Assembly (NCBI RefSeq): GCF_016612545.1
Contig: NZ_JAENRY010000001.1
Location: 62,001 to 126,000, forward strand
DNA from: Streptomyces sp. MBT65
GTDB taxonomy: Bacteria; Actinomycetota; Actinomycetes; Streptomycetales; Streptomycetaceae
Reading direction: 5' to 3'
DNA length: 64,000 bases
Shown: piece after piece, positions 24,264-34,746 of the stretch
How the letters are laid out: every line of letters starts with the position of its first letter
Numbering within the stretch: the stretch's first letter is position 1
Position numbers and translations under genes: made by a program
Notes under the pieces: model-generated
Seen by the model: only the letters and a program-made list of their open reading frames with translations
The model's database searches: none
Told to the model about the DNA's origin: nothing

Positions 24264-24975
24264 GGGACATCACCCTCTCCGCTGCCTGCCAGTGCTCGTC
24301 GGACACCCAGAGGCGGGCGAAGGCGCGGGCCGCCTCCTCCTCCGGGACGGCTCCGCTCATCACGCGTTTGATCTCCCGCGCCGGATTGGTCGCGAGGGAT
24401 CTGGCCAGGGTGCGCCAGCCCTCGGCGAAGTCGGCGCGCGGCAGCACCAGTTCGAGCAGTCCGACGCGCTGGGCCTCGGCCGCGTCGAGGACCGTTCCGG
24501 CGCCCGCGAGCATCAACGCCCGCCCCTTGCCGACGAGTTGGGCGAGGCGCTCGGCGCCGCCCCACGCGGGCATGATGGCCAGAGCGACTTGGTTGAAGCC
24601 GATCCGGATGTCGTCGGCGGCGACCCGAATGTCGGCGGCCACCGCGACCTCGGCGCCGCCGCCGAACGCGTGCCCGTTCAACGCGGCGATCACCGGTCCG
24701 GGGAAGGCCGCGATGCGATCGCAGATCCCCCTCATCCGCAGGGCCATGGCCATCGCGTCCTCCTCGGTCCGGATCGCACTCAGCTGCTTCAGGTCCCCGC
24801 CGGAGACGAACGCCCGGTCACCGGCACCGGTGATGACCAGGGCCTTGGCGCCCGCGGCCGCGTCGAGCACCTTGTCCAGTTCGTCCATCGTGGCCGGGGC
24901 GATGGCGTTGCGGGCCCGCGGGCGGTCGATGGTGACGACCGCCAGGCCCTCGTCGAGTTCGAGATCTACGTCCAT
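24256..24975 (-). CDS. Enoyl-CoA hydratase/isomerase family protein
   Basis: A 239-residue crotonase. TIDRPRARNAI, FVSGGDLKQL (oxyanion hole) and HAFGGGAEVAVAADI are present, but the usual second catalytic Glu region reads IMPAWGGAERLAQ. Such sequences include decarboxylases and isomerases as well as hydratases. It lies four bases after the reductase gene and is co-transcribed with it. Confidence 0.88.
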   Translation of the reverse strand: MDVDLELDEGLAVVTIDRPRARNAIAPATMDELDKVLDAAAGAKALVITGAGDRAFVSGGDLKQLSAIRTEEDAMAMALRMRGICDRIAAFPGPVIAALNGHAFGGGAEVAVAADIRVAADDIRIGFNQVALAIMPAWGGAERLAQLVGKGRALMLAGAGTVLDAAEAQRVGLLELVLPRADFAEGWRTLARSLATNPAREIKRVMSGAVPEEEAARAFARLWVSDEHWQAAERVMSRG

Positions 24976-24979
24976 GGCC

Positions 24980-26017
24980 TCAGTCCTCGTATACGACAGT
25001 GACGTGCGAGGTGGTCGGCTCGCCCTGGCAGGTCAGGACCCAGCCCTCGGCGACCTCGTCCTCGTCGAGCGCGTTGTTGACGCGCATCTTGGCCTCGCCC
25101 TGGGTGACTTGGGCGATGCAGGTGGCGCAGTTGCCCGCCTCGCAGGAGAACGGCGGGGCCAGTCCCGCCCGACGCGCACTCTCCAGAAAGGTCTCGCCGG
25201 AGCGCTGCGCGAGCGTGTGCCGCTTGCCGGAGAGCACGAGCGTGACGGTGCCGTCCTGGTCGGGGGACTCCTCCGGTTCCTGCTCGGTGTTCTCCGGGGG
25301 CGGGCGATCGGCGGCCTGCGCGAACCGCTCGACGAAGATCCGCTCCGGAGCGACTCCGTGGGTGAGAAGCGCGTTCTCCACCAGCTCCATGAAGGGCGCG
25401 GGCCCGCAGAGGTAGAAATCCGCGTCCGTGTCGCCGCCGGCGAACTCCCGTACCTGGTCCGCCGTGACGAAGCCCTCCCAGTCGTCGAGGTGGTGCCGGA
25501 TCTCGAACCGTCCGGGGTACCGCTGTGCCAACTCGCCCAGTGCGGAGGCGAAGATGACGGCGCCCGCGTCCCGGTTGGCCGACAGCACCCGCACCGGGCG
25601 CCCGGTGCCGGCCAGCGCCGACTTGGCGAGCGAGAGGATCGGGGTGATCCCGCTGCCCCCGCAGAACGCCACGACCGGAGCGGTCAACTCGCGTGCCGTG
25701 ACCGCCTCTTCGCCCTCCCGCAGGCAGAACACCCCTGCGGGCAGCGTGGTCTCGACGATGTCGCCGGGTGCGAGATGGTCGTGCATCCAGTTGGACACCA
25801 GACCGCCCGGAACCCGCTTCACCGTCGTCATCAACTCGGCGTCCGTCTCCGGCGAACTGGACATCGAGTAACTGCGCAGCGTGCCACAGGCCTTGATCGT
25901 CACGAACTGGCCCGCCCGGTACGGGAAGGGCGCGTCGAGTACGTACGTCCGGGTGTCGGGCGTCTCCTGGATGATCCGTGTGATCCGCACCGGGTGGAAC
26001 CCGTGGTCTCGTCCCAT
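24980..26017 (-). CDS. KshB-like oxygenase reductase (FAD, NAD(P)H, plant-type [2Fe-2S])
   Basis: A 345-residue three-domain reductase. FAD binding is shown by R48-S-Y50-S, the NAD(P) domain by FCGGSGITP and LCGPAPFME, and the C-terminal ferredoxin domain by C292-x4-C297-x2-C300-x29-C330. An acidic Pro-rich linker of about 25 residues precedes the ferredoxin domain. The order and size match KshB, the reductase of 3-ketosteroid 9-alpha-hydroxylase. It is the best candidate donor for the Rieske oxygenase at 7652-8917. An operator with one mismatch lies between it and the divergent ligase. Confidence 0.93.
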   Translation of the reverse strand: MGRDHGFHPVRITRIIQETPDTRTYVLDAPFPYRAGQFVTIKACGTLRSYSMSSSPETDAELMTTVKRVPGGLVSNWMHDHLAPGDIVETTLPAGVFCLREGEEAVTARELTAPVVAFCGGSGITPILSLAKSALAGTGRPVRVLSANRDAGAVIFASALGELAQRYPGRFEIRHHLDDWEGFVTADQVREFAGGDTDADFYLCGPAPFMELVENALLTHGVAPERIFVERFAQAADRPPPENTEQEPEESPDQDGTVTLVLSGKRHTLAQRSGETFLESARRAGLAPPFSCEAGNCATCIAQVTQGEAKMRVNNALDEDEVAEGWVLTCQGEPTTSHVTVVYED

Positions 26018-26043
26018 GTGTGGAATTTACCTTCTCGCTCTGA

Positions 26044-26058
26044 GAGAGTGCAATTCTC
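26044..26058. promoter_or_regulatory. Regulon operator, one mismatch (divergent reductase / ligase)
   Basis: GAGAGT-GCA-ATTCTC lies between the divergent reductase (ATG 26017) and acyl-CoA ligase (GTG 26082) genes. It is 23 bp before the ligase start and 26 bp before the reductase start, so one site could control both. Confidence 0.65.
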
Positions 26059-26081
26059 AAAGACGAGAGGAAGTTCCTGTC

Positions 26082-27620
<1,539 letters not shown>

Positions 27621-27655
27621 GAATAGGATTCTCGCAATCTGCGAAGGAGGATCTC

Positions 27656-28834
27656 ATGCCATCGCGCGTGCCGCCGTATCCACTGTTCGACGCGGACAAC
27701 CACCTGTACGAGACGGAGGATGCGCTCACCCGGTACCTGCCCAAGCAGTACGCGAGCGCCATCCAGTACGTGCAGGTGAAGGGCCGTACGAAGATCGCCA
27801 TCCGCGGTCAGATCAGCGACTACATCCCCAACCCCACCTTCGAGGTCGTGGCCAGGCCCGGCGCGTGGGAGGACTACTTCCGCGAGGGGAACCCGGAGGG
27901 CAAGTCCCACCGGGAGCTGTTCGGCGAGCCGATGCGGTCCATCCCCGCGTTCCGCGAGCCCGGGCCGCGCTTGGCGCTCATGGACGACCTGGGAATCCAG
28001 CAGACCCTGATGTTCCCCACCCTCGCCAGCCTGGTCGAGGAACGGATGCGGGACGACCCGGAGCTGATCCATGTCGTCGTCCACGCGCTCAACCAATGGC
28101 TGCACGAGACCTGGCAGTTCAACTACAAGAACCGCATTTTCACCACCCCGGTGATCAGCCTGCCCATCCTGGACAAGGCGATCGCCGAACTGGAGTGGTG
28201 CCTGGAGCGCGGAGCGCGGGCGATTCTCGTACGGCCCGCCCCGGTCCCCGGCTACGGCGGCTCGCGGTCCTTCGCGCTGCCGGAGTTCGACCCGTTCTGG
28301 AAGCGCGTCGAGGAGGCGGGCGTGCTGGTGGCCATGCACTCCTCCGACAGCGGCTACTCCCGCTACTCCAGCGACTGGGAGGGCAAGAGCCAGGAGATGA
28401 CGCCGTTCCAGGCGCAGGTCTTCCGCATGATGTCCGAATGGCGTCCGGTCACCGACGCGGTCGCGTCCTGGGTCTGCCACGGAGCCCTGTTCCGCTTCCC
28501 GGAACTCAAGGTCTCGGTCATCGAGAACGGCTCTTCCTGGCTGCTGCCCCTGCTCGACCAACTCGGCAGCACCTACAAGAAGCAGCCGAAGGGCTTCCTC
28601 GGCGACCCGGTCGAAGAGGTCAGGAACCGCATCCACATCAGCCCGTTCTGGGAGGAGGACATGGCCGCGCTCTCCGAGGTCGTCGGCGTCGAGCGCGTCC
28701 TGTTCGGGTCCGACTACCCCCACCCCGAGGGGCTCGCCGACCCGGTCTCCTACATCGACGCGATCCAGGGCATGAAGGAGGCCGACCAGGCCAAGATCAT
28801 GGGCGGCAACCTCGCCCGCCTGATCGGCGTATGA
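27656..28834 (+). CDS. Amidohydrolase_2 (ACMSD-like) family protein
   Basis: A 392-residue TIM-barrel protein of the amidohydrolase-2 family. The start DADNHLYE carries a changed HxH motif (Asp and His), and the C-terminal FGSDYPHPEG supplies the conserved Asp. Family members are metal-dependent decarboxylases or hydrolases, and versions with this N-terminus are frequent in actinobacterial steroid and terpenoid clusters. The ribosome site is AAGGAGG. The gene overlaps the following ligase (ATGA). Confidence 0.88.
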   Translation: MPSRVPPYPLFDADNHLYETEDALTRYLPKQYASAIQYVQVKGRTKIAIRGQISDYIPNPTFEVVARPGAWEDYFREGNPEGKSHRELFGEPMRSIPAFREPGPRLALMDDLGIQQTLMFPTLASLVEERMRDDPELIHVVVHALNQWLHETWQFNYKNRIFTTPVISLPILDKAIAELEWCLERGARAILVRPAPVPGYGGSRSFALPEFDPFWKRVEEAGVLVAMHSSDSGYSRYSSDWEGKSQEMTPFQAQVFRMMSEWRPVTDAVASWVCHGALFRFPELKVSVIENGSSWLLPLLDQLGSTYKKQPKGFLGDPVEEVRNRIHISPFWEEDMAALSEVVGVERVLFGSDYPHPEGLADPVSYIDAIQGMKEADQAKIMGGNLARLIGV

Positions 28835-30258
28835 CTTGGGAGAGCATCCCGCAGATGGTGCTGAGCGCGGCCGACCGCTTCGGTGACGCCGAAGCCGTGG
28901 TGGACGGCCCGCTCCGCCTCACGTTCACCGAGCTGGTCGAACGGGTGCGTGTGGCTGCGGGTGCGTTCGCGTCGGCCGGGGTGGAGCAGGGCGACCGCGT
29001 CGCGATCTGGGCGCCCAACTCCGCCGAGTGGATCATCGCCGCCTTCGGTCTCATGACCGCGGGCGGTGTGGTGGTGCCCGTCAACACCCGCTTCAAGGCG
29101 GACGAGGCACACGACATCATCGTTCGCAGCGGTGCGAAGGCCGTTCTCGTCCAGGAGGGCTTCCTCGGCCTCGACTTCAAAGCACCGCCCGGTGTGCCGG
29201 TCATCGACGTCAAGTCCGGCTTCCTGGCGAGCGGTTCGCCCTTCGAGCGGAAGGTGACCGGCGACCAGGTCAGCGACATCGTCTTCACCTCCGGCACCAC
29301 CGGCCGGCCCAAGGGCGTCCTGATGACCCACGCCCAGACACTCCGGCTGTACGCCGAGTGGTGCGACCTCGCCGGGGTCAGGGAGGGCGACCGCTATCTG
29401 ATCGTCAACCCGTTCTTCCACATCTTCGGCTTCAAGGCGGGCATGGTCGCCTCGCTCATCCGTGGCATGACCATCCTGCCCGTACCCGTCTTCGACGTGG
29501 ACCACGTCCTGGACCTGGTCGAGCGCGAGAAGGTGACGGTCCTGCCCGGCCCGCCCACGCTCTACCACTCCCTGCTCACCGACCGCGGCTCAAGAGACCT
29601 GTCCTCCCTGCGAGTTGCGGTCACCGGAGCCGCCGACATCCCCGTCGAACTGATCCGCCGGGTGATGACCGAACTGCCCTTCACCTCGATCATGACGGGC
29701 TACGGCCTGACCGAGGCGGGGACAGCAACGGCCACCCGGCCGGGCGACTCCTTCGAGGACATCGCGACCACCGTCGGCACCCCCTGCGACGGCGTCGAGG
29801 TCCGGATCGCGGACGACAGCGAGGTGCTGGTCCGCGGCTACAGCGTCATGCGCGGCTACTTCAACGACCCCGAGGCGACCGCCGAAGCCATCGACCAGGA
29901 CGGCTGGTTGCACACCGGAGACCTCGGCACGCTCGACGAGCGCGGCTATCTGCGGATCGTCGGCCGCAAGAAGGACATGTTCATCGTCGGCGGCTTCAAC
30001 GCCTACCCGGCCGAGATCGAGGGCTTCCTGATGGAACACCCGGCGGTCGCCCAAGCCGCCGTGATCGGCGTCCCCGACGAACGGATGGGACAGGTCGGCA
30101 AGGCCTTCGTGGTACCCCGAGGGCCGCTGACCGCCGACGAGTTGATCGAGTGGAGCCGGCGCCGGATGGCCGGGTTCAAGGTGCCCCGGTCCGTGGAGTT
30201 CCTGACGGAACTGCCGCTGAACGCCACCGGAAAGGTGATGAAGGACCTCCTGCGATGA
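28831..30258 (+). CDS. AMP-forming acyl-CoA ligase (FadD3-like)
   Basis: A 475-residue ligase with FTSGTTGRPKGV, MTGYGLTEAG, LHTGDLG, GGFNAYPAEIE and the adenylation Lys in NATGKVMKDLL. Its shape resembles FadD3, which activates steroid-derived ring acids, although the substrate is not identified. It overlaps the amidohydrolase upstream and the mutase large subunit downstream, so its product may be the substrate of the mutase. Confidence 0.93.
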   Translation: MTWESIPQMVLSAADRFGDAEAVVDGPLRLTFTELVERVRVAAGAFASAGVEQGDRVAIWAPNSAEWIIAAFGLMTAGGVVVPVNTRFKADEAHDIIVRSGAKAVLVQEGFLGLDFKAPPGVPVIDVKSGFLASGSPFERKVTGDQVSDIVFTSGTTGRPKGVLMTHAQTLRLYAEWCDLAGVREGDRYLIVNPFFHIFGFKAGMVASLIRGMTILPVPVFDVDHVLDLVEREKVTVLPGPPTLYHSLLTDRGSRDLSSLRVAVTGAADIPVELIRRVMTELPFTSIMTGYGLTEAGTATATRPGDSFEDIATTVGTPCDGVEVRIADDSEVLVRGYSVMRGYFNDPEATAEAIDQDGWLHTGDLGTLDERGYLRIVGRKKDMFIVGGFNAYPAEIEGFLMEHPAVAQAAVIGVPDERMGQVGKAFVVPRGPLTADELIEWSRRRMAGFKVPRSVEFLTELPLNATGKVMKDLLR

Positions 30259-31856
30259 CGCCTCCCACACCGCCCCAGGACGACGACCTCGTCCGGACCG
30301 CGTCCGGCCTGCCCCTCAAACCGGTCTACGGCCCCGACGACGTCCACGCCGAACCGCCCGCGCCGGGCAACTTCCCCTTCACGCGCGGCAATTACGCCAC
30401 CGGATACCGGGGACGGCTGTGGACGCTGCGCCAGTACTCCGGCTTCGGCACCGCCGAATCGTCCAACCGCCGCTACCACTACCTCCTCCAACAGGGCGGC
30501 ACCGGGCTGTCGGTGGCGCTCGACCTGCCCACCCAGTGCGGCTACGACTCCGACGACCCCGAAGTGGGCGAGGAGGTCGGCAGGGTGGGCGTCGCCGTCG
30601 ACACCCTCGCCGACGCCGAAGTCCTCTTCGAGGGCATCCCGTTGGACAGGATCAGCACCAGCTTCACCATCAACGGCACCGCCGCGATCCTGCTCGCCTT
30701 CTACGTTGCCGCGGCCGAACGGGCGGGCGTGCCCCGGGCGAAACTCACCGGGACGATCCAGAACGACATCCTCAAGGAGTACGCGTCCAGGGGCACTTGG
30801 ATCTGGCCCGCCGAACCGTCCCTCCGACTCATCGCCGACACCATCGAGTTCTGCGCTGCCGAGGTACCGCGCTTCAACGCGATCTCGGTCGCGGGCTCGC
30901 ATTTCCGGGACGCCGGCGCCAACGCCGTTCAGGAGATGGCCTTCACCCTCGCGGACGGGGTCACCTACTGCGACACGGTGCTCGCCCGCGGCCGTATGAC
31001 GATCGGTCAGTTCGCGCCGCAGGTCTCTTTCTTCTTCTACACGCACGGCGATTTCTTCGAGGAGATCGCCAAGTACCGGGCGGGACGCAGGCGTTGGGCC
31101 ACCATCGTGCGCGAGCGGTACGGCGCGGACAGCGACAAGGCCGCCATGTTCCGCTTCGGCTGCGTCGCCGGAGGCGCCTCGCTGTACGCACCGCAGGCCC
31201 AGAACAACACCGTCCGGGTCGCCTACGAGGCACTCGCCTCGGTCCTCGGCGGGGTCCAGTCGATGTTCACGGCCGCCTGGGACGAGCCGTTCGCCCTGCC
31301 CAGCGAGGAGTCGGCGACCCTCGCGCTGCGCACCCAGCAGATTCTCGCTCATGAGACGGGCGTCGCCAGGGTCGCGGACCCGCTCGGCGGCTCGTACTTC
31401 GTCGAGGCGCTCACCGACGCCACCGAGGCGCGCATCGTCGAGATCATGGAGGACCTGGAGCGGTACGGCGGCATGGTCCGGGCCATCGAGGACGGCTATC
31501 TGCAGACCCTCATCGCCGACGAGGCCTACCAGGTGCACCGCGAGGTGGAGGCGGGCACCCGGCCCGTCGTCGGCGTCAACCGCTTCGTCTCGGACGAACC
31601 ACCGCCCGACCTCGCCACCTACGAACTGGACGCGGAGGGCCGCGACCGGCAGCTGAAACGGCTCGCCGACGTCAAGGCCACCCGCGACGCCGCCCTCGTA
31701 CGACAACGCCTCACCGAACTGGCCCGCGCCGCGGAAGGTACCGAGAACCTCATGCCCATCCTGATCGACTGCGCCAACGCCTACTGCACGGTCGGCGAGA
31801 TGGTGGCCGCGCTCAAGGCGGTCTGGGGCGAGTTCCAGCAGCCGGTGGTGTTCTGA
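30255..31856 (+). CDS. B12-dependent acyl-CoA mutase, large (substrate-binding) subunit
   Basis: A 533-residue subunit of the methylmalonyl-CoA mutase family without a cobalamin domain. Matched to P. shermanii numbering from memory, Tyr89 (Y61), Thr195/Gln197 (T167/Q169), Arg207 (R179), His244 (H216) and Gln361 (Q335) are kept. Tyr243 is Ser215, Arg283 is Gln256, His328 is Gly302, Gln330 is Val304 and Asn366 is Ala340. The Tyr/Arg pair argues for a substrate with a free carboxylate, but the rest of the pocket is remodelled. The B12 subunit follows directly (TGATG). No MeaB-type chaperone gene is in the window. Confidence 0.9.
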   Translation: MTPPTPPQDDDLVRTASGLPLKPVYGPDDVHAEPPAPGNFPFTRGNYATGYRGRLWTLRQYSGFGTAESSNRRYHYLLQQGGTGLSVALDLPTQCGYDSDDPEVGEEVGRVGVAVDTLADAEVLFEGIPLDRISTSFTINGTAAILLAFYVAAAERAGVPRAKLTGTIQNDILKEYASRGTWIWPAEPSLRLIADTIEFCAAEVPRFNAISVAGSHFRDAGANAVQEMAFTLADGVTYCDTVLARGRMTIGQFAPQVSFFFYTHGDFFEEIAKYRAGRRRWATIVRERYGADSDKAAMFRFGCVAGGASLYAPQAQNNTVRVAYEALASVLGGVQSMFTAAWDEPFALPSEESATLALRTQQILAHETGVARVADPLGGSYFVEALTDATEARIVEIMEDLERYGGMVRAIEDGYLQTLIADEAYQVHREVEAGTRPVVGVNRFVSDEPPPDLATYELDAEGRDRQLKRLADVKATRDAALVRQRLTELARAAEGTENLMPILIDCANAYCTVGEMVAALKAVWGEFQQPVVF

Positions 31857-32254
31857 TGAACGCCCGCGTACTGGTCGCCAAACCGGGCCTCGACGGACAC
31901 GACCGCGGAGCCAAGATCGTCGCGCGGGCGCTGCGCGACGCGGGATTCGAGGTCATCTTCACCGGGATCCGACAACGCGTCGACGACATCGTGGCGGTCG
32001 CCGTCCAGGAGGACGCTTCCGTCGTCGGCCTGAGCATTCTCTCCGGCGCACATCTCGCTCTCACCACCCGGGTGATCGAGGCCCTGCGCGCCACGGGGTC
32101 CGAGGACATCGCCGTCGTGGTCGGCGGCACCATCCCGCCGGCCGACGTACCGAAACTGCTCACCGCGGGAGCCGCCGCGGTCTTCCCCACGGGCACACCC
32201 CTCGACGCCCTCGTGGCCGAGATGCGCGCCCTGACATCCGTCACCTCGCCCTGA
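31856..32254 (+). CDS. Cobalamin-binding subunit of the acyl-CoA mutase
   Basis: A 132-residue B12-binding domain with the full signature DxHxxG (DGHDRG, lower axial His), SxL (SILSG) and GG (VVGGTIP). It shares one base with the mutase large-subunit gene, so the two chains are made together and form a split mutase as in isobutyryl-CoA or 2-hydroxyisobutyryl-CoA mutase. The sequence shows no loss of key residues. Confidence 0.95.
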   Translation: MNARVLVAKPGLDGHDRGAKIVARALRDAGFEVIFTGIRQRVDDIVAVAVQEDASVVGLSILSGAHLALTTRVIEALRATGSEDIAVVVGGTIPPADVPKLLTAGAAAVFPTGTPLDALVAEMRALTSVTSP

Positions 32255-32285
32255 CCCGGCGGCAAGCCGAAAACCTGGAGGCAGC

Positions 32286-33242
32286 GTGCGCATCGGAGTG
32301 ATGATCGGGCCCGAGCGCGGGGACTCGGTCCGCAAGGTCACACGGATGATCGACGACGTGACATGGGCCGAGAAGGCGGGCTTCGACACCGTGTGGGTGC
32401 CGCAGATCCCCACCGACTTCGACGCGCTCACCGCGATCGCGCTGATGGGCGCGCGGACCGACCGGATCGAACTGGGCACCGCAGTCGTGCCGTTGCAGGC
32501 CCAGCACCCCATCGCCCTCGCCCGGCAGGCCATTTCGGCCCAGGCCGCGGCAGGAGGACGGCTCGCGCTGGGCCTCGGCCCGTCCCACCACTGGATCATC
32601 CGCGACATGCTGGGACTGCCGTACGAGAAACCGGCCGCCCTCACCCGCGACTACCTGGACGTCCTCGACGCCGCGTTCGACGGAACGGGCGTGGTCGATG
32701 TCGAGAACGAGACTTTCACCGTCCACAACCCGCTCACCCTCGCCCCCGTCGCCCCACTGCCGGTCCTGCTCGCGGCCCTCGGCCCGGTCATGCTGCGCCT
32801 CGCCGGGGAGCGGGCCGACGGGACCGTGCTCTGGATGGCCGACGAACGCGCCGTCGCCGAACATGTCGTCCCACGCATCACCAAGGCCGCCGAGAGCGCC
32901 GGACGACCTGCACCGAGGATCGTCGCGGGCATCCCGGTCTGTCTGTGCAGCCCCGACCGGGTCGACGAGGCCCGCGAGCGCGCCAACCGCATCCTCGGCG
33001 AGGCCGAGATCTCGCCCAACTACCAACGGGTTCTCGCATACGGCGACGCCCGCGACATCGGAGATCTGTGCGCGGCCGGCGACGAGAACGCCATTGCCGC
33101 ACGCTTCAAACGGTTCGCCGACGCCGGGGTCACCGACCTCTCCGTACGGCTGCTGCCCATCGGCGACACCCGCGACGAGCTGGTCGCCTCCAAGTACCGC
33201 ACCCGCGACATGCTCGCCGCCCTCGCCACGGACCTGCGATGA
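32286..33242 (+). CDS. Luciferase-like, probably F420-dependent oxidoreductase
   Basis: A 318-residue LLM-class flavin/F420 enzyme with the TIM-barrel start MRIGVMIGPERGDSV, WAEKAGFDTVWVPQ and GRLALGLGPSHH. It resembles the small F420-dependent LLM oxidoreductases common in actinobacteria. It probably performs a hydride transfer on a CoA ester or ketone. The GTG start has GGAGGCA upstream. It is coupled to the CoA transferase that follows (ATGA). Confidence 0.88.
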   Translation: MRIGVMIGPERGDSVRKVTRMIDDVTWAEKAGFDTVWVPQIPTDFDALTAIALMGARTDRIELGTAVVPLQAQHPIALARQAISAQAAAGGRLALGLGPSHHWIIRDMLGLPYEKPAALTRDYLDVLDAAFDGTGVVDVENETFTVHNPLTLAPVAPLPVLLAALGPVMLRLAGERADGTVLWMADERAVAEHVVPRITKAAESAGRPAPRIVAGIPVCLCSPDRVDEARERANRILGEAEISPNYQRVLAYGDARDIGDLCAAGDENAIAARFKRFADAGVTDLSVRLLPIGDTRDELVASKYRTRDMLAALATDLR

Positions 33243-34297
33243 CCACCGGACCGCTCGACGGCATCCGCATCCTGGAAGTCGGCCACATGCTGGCCGGCCC
33301 CTACGCCACGATGATGCTCGCCGACCTCGGCGCCGAGGTCACCAAGATCGAACCGCCCGGCGGGGACATCTCCCGCCAGGTGAGCGACGCCTACTTCGCC
33401 AGCCTCAACCGCGGCAAGCGCAGCATCCGCCTCGACCTCACCACCGCCGACGGACAGGCCCGACTCGGTGAACTCGTCGCCGACGCCCACGCGTTGCTCG
33501 TCAACCTCAAACCGTCGGCCATCCACCGACTGGGCCTGACCTACGACGTCCTGCGCACGTGGAACGACCGGATCGTGTGCGTCGCGCTCACCGGCTACGG
33601 CCTGGACGCGGGCGACGAGCCCGCCTTCGACTACGTCGTCCAGGCGGCCACCGGCGTCGCCGCCCTCACCGGCGACCCGGACGCGCCACCCACCCTGCCC
33701 GGATATTCCTCGGCGGACAACTCCTCAGGTCTGACAGCCGCGTTGGGACTCCTCGCGCAGATCGTCTCCGGACGCGGCGGCCAAGTGGAGGTGTCGCTAC
33801 GGGATGTGATGCTCTCTCAGCTCAACTACCGCGCGTCCGCCTACCTCAACGAGGGCGTCGAACCACGCCGGTTGCCGCTCGGCGCGCACTCCTACTACGT
33901 ACCGGCCCAGCTCTTCCCCACCGCAGAAGGCCACTTGGCGCTCTTCATCACCCACGACGGCTTCTGGAAGTCCTTCGCCGCCGAGGCCGGTATCCAGGGA
34001 TTCCCCACCATGGCCGAACGCGCCGAGCGCCGCGAGGAGGTACTCGCCGCGGTGACGGACGCCCTGGCCGGTGACACCGCCACGGCCTGGGAGGCGCGGC
34101 TGCGTCCGCTCGGGGTTCCGGCGGCCGCCGTACGGACGCTGCCGCAGGCGTTGGCGGCGACACCGGAGGCCGTGGTGAGGGCCGGGGACTTCCGGCTGGT
34201 GCGCGGTTCCGTGCGGGTCGCGGGGTACGAGCCCGACTACGGGCCGCCGCCCCGACTGGGTGAGCATGACGTTTCCGGGGTGGTGGGAGAGCCGTGA
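33239..34297 (+). CDS. Family III CoA transferase (CaiB/BaiF)
   Basis: A 352-residue class III CoA transferase with DGIRILEVGHMLAGPYA, GAEVTKIEPP, LNRGKRSIRLD and a candidate catalytic Asp in GYSSADNSSGL. It is slightly shorter than the usual 390-400 residues. Its place between the LLM oxidoreductase and the epimerase-like gene, with overlaps at both ends, suggests a transfer, racemase or isomerase-type step on the mutase product or substrate. Confidence 0.9.
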   Translation: MTTGPLDGIRILEVGHMLAGPYATMMLADLGAEVTKIEPPGGDISRQVSDAYFASLNRGKRSIRLDLTTADGQARLGELVADAHALLVNLKPSAIHRLGLTYDVLRTWNDRIVCVALTGYGLDAGDEPAFDYVVQAATGVAALTGDPDAPPTLPGYSSADNSSGLTAALGLLAQIVSGRGGQVEVSLRDVMLSQLNYRASAYLNEGVEPRRLPLGAHSYYVPAQLFPTAEGHLALFITHDGFWKSFAAEAGIQGFPTMAERAERREEVLAAVTDALAGDTATAWEARLRPLGVPAAAVRTLPQALAATPEAVVRAGDFRLVRGSVRVAGYEPDYGPPPRLGEHDVSGVVGEP

Positions 34298-34746
34298 GGG
34301 CGGAGGACCAGTTCCATCTCGGGCTTGTCGTCGTGGACTTCGAGGGGACACTGGCCGAATTCACGGCCGCGTTCGGGTACGAGTGGTGCGCCGAGATCGG
34401 CGGGGCGGTACCGCTTGCACTGCCTGGCGGAAACGCCGTTCTCGACATCAGCTGCGTCTACTCCCGGACGCAGCCCCGACTGGAGATCGTCCGCCGTGTC
34501 CCCGGAACCCTGTGGGAACCGGTGGTCGGAGGTGTGCACCACGTCGGCTACTGGTCCGACGACGTGGCCGCGGACGCGGCCGAACTCACCCGGCAGGGCT
34601 TCGTGACCGAGGCGAGCCGGACCGGCTCCGGCGGCGCGCCCTTCGCCTTTCTGCGCGCCCCGAGCGGCCTCCTCGTGGAACTCGTGGACCGGGTGGCACG
34701 GCCGGGGCTGGAGAAGCTCTGGGGCGATGGAGGAGGGGACGCATGA
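34294..34746 (+). CDS. VOC-fold protein, methylmalonyl-CoA-epimerase-like
   Basis: A 150-residue vicinal-oxygen-chelate protein. Possible metal ligands are H8, E64, H82 or H83, and E129, in the spacing expected for two VOC half-modules. Proteins of this type include methylmalonyl-CoA epimerase, glyoxalases and extradiol enzymes. Being in the mutase operon, an epimerase for an alpha-branched acyl-CoA is a reasonable inference. The GTG start and the stop both overlap neighbours. Confidence 0.82.
   Translation: MRAEDQFHLGLVVVDFEGTLAEFTAAFGYEWCAEIGGAVPLALPGGNAVLDISCVYSRTQPRLEIVRRVPGTLWEPVVGGVHHVGYWSDDVAADAAELTRQGFVTEASRTGSGGAPFAFLRAPSGLLVELVDRVARPGLEKLWGDGGGDA

Noticed and set aside
34429-34443. 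GGAAAC-GCC-GTTCTC resembling the variant operator
   Set aside because: It lies within the VOC coding sequence with no promoter context.
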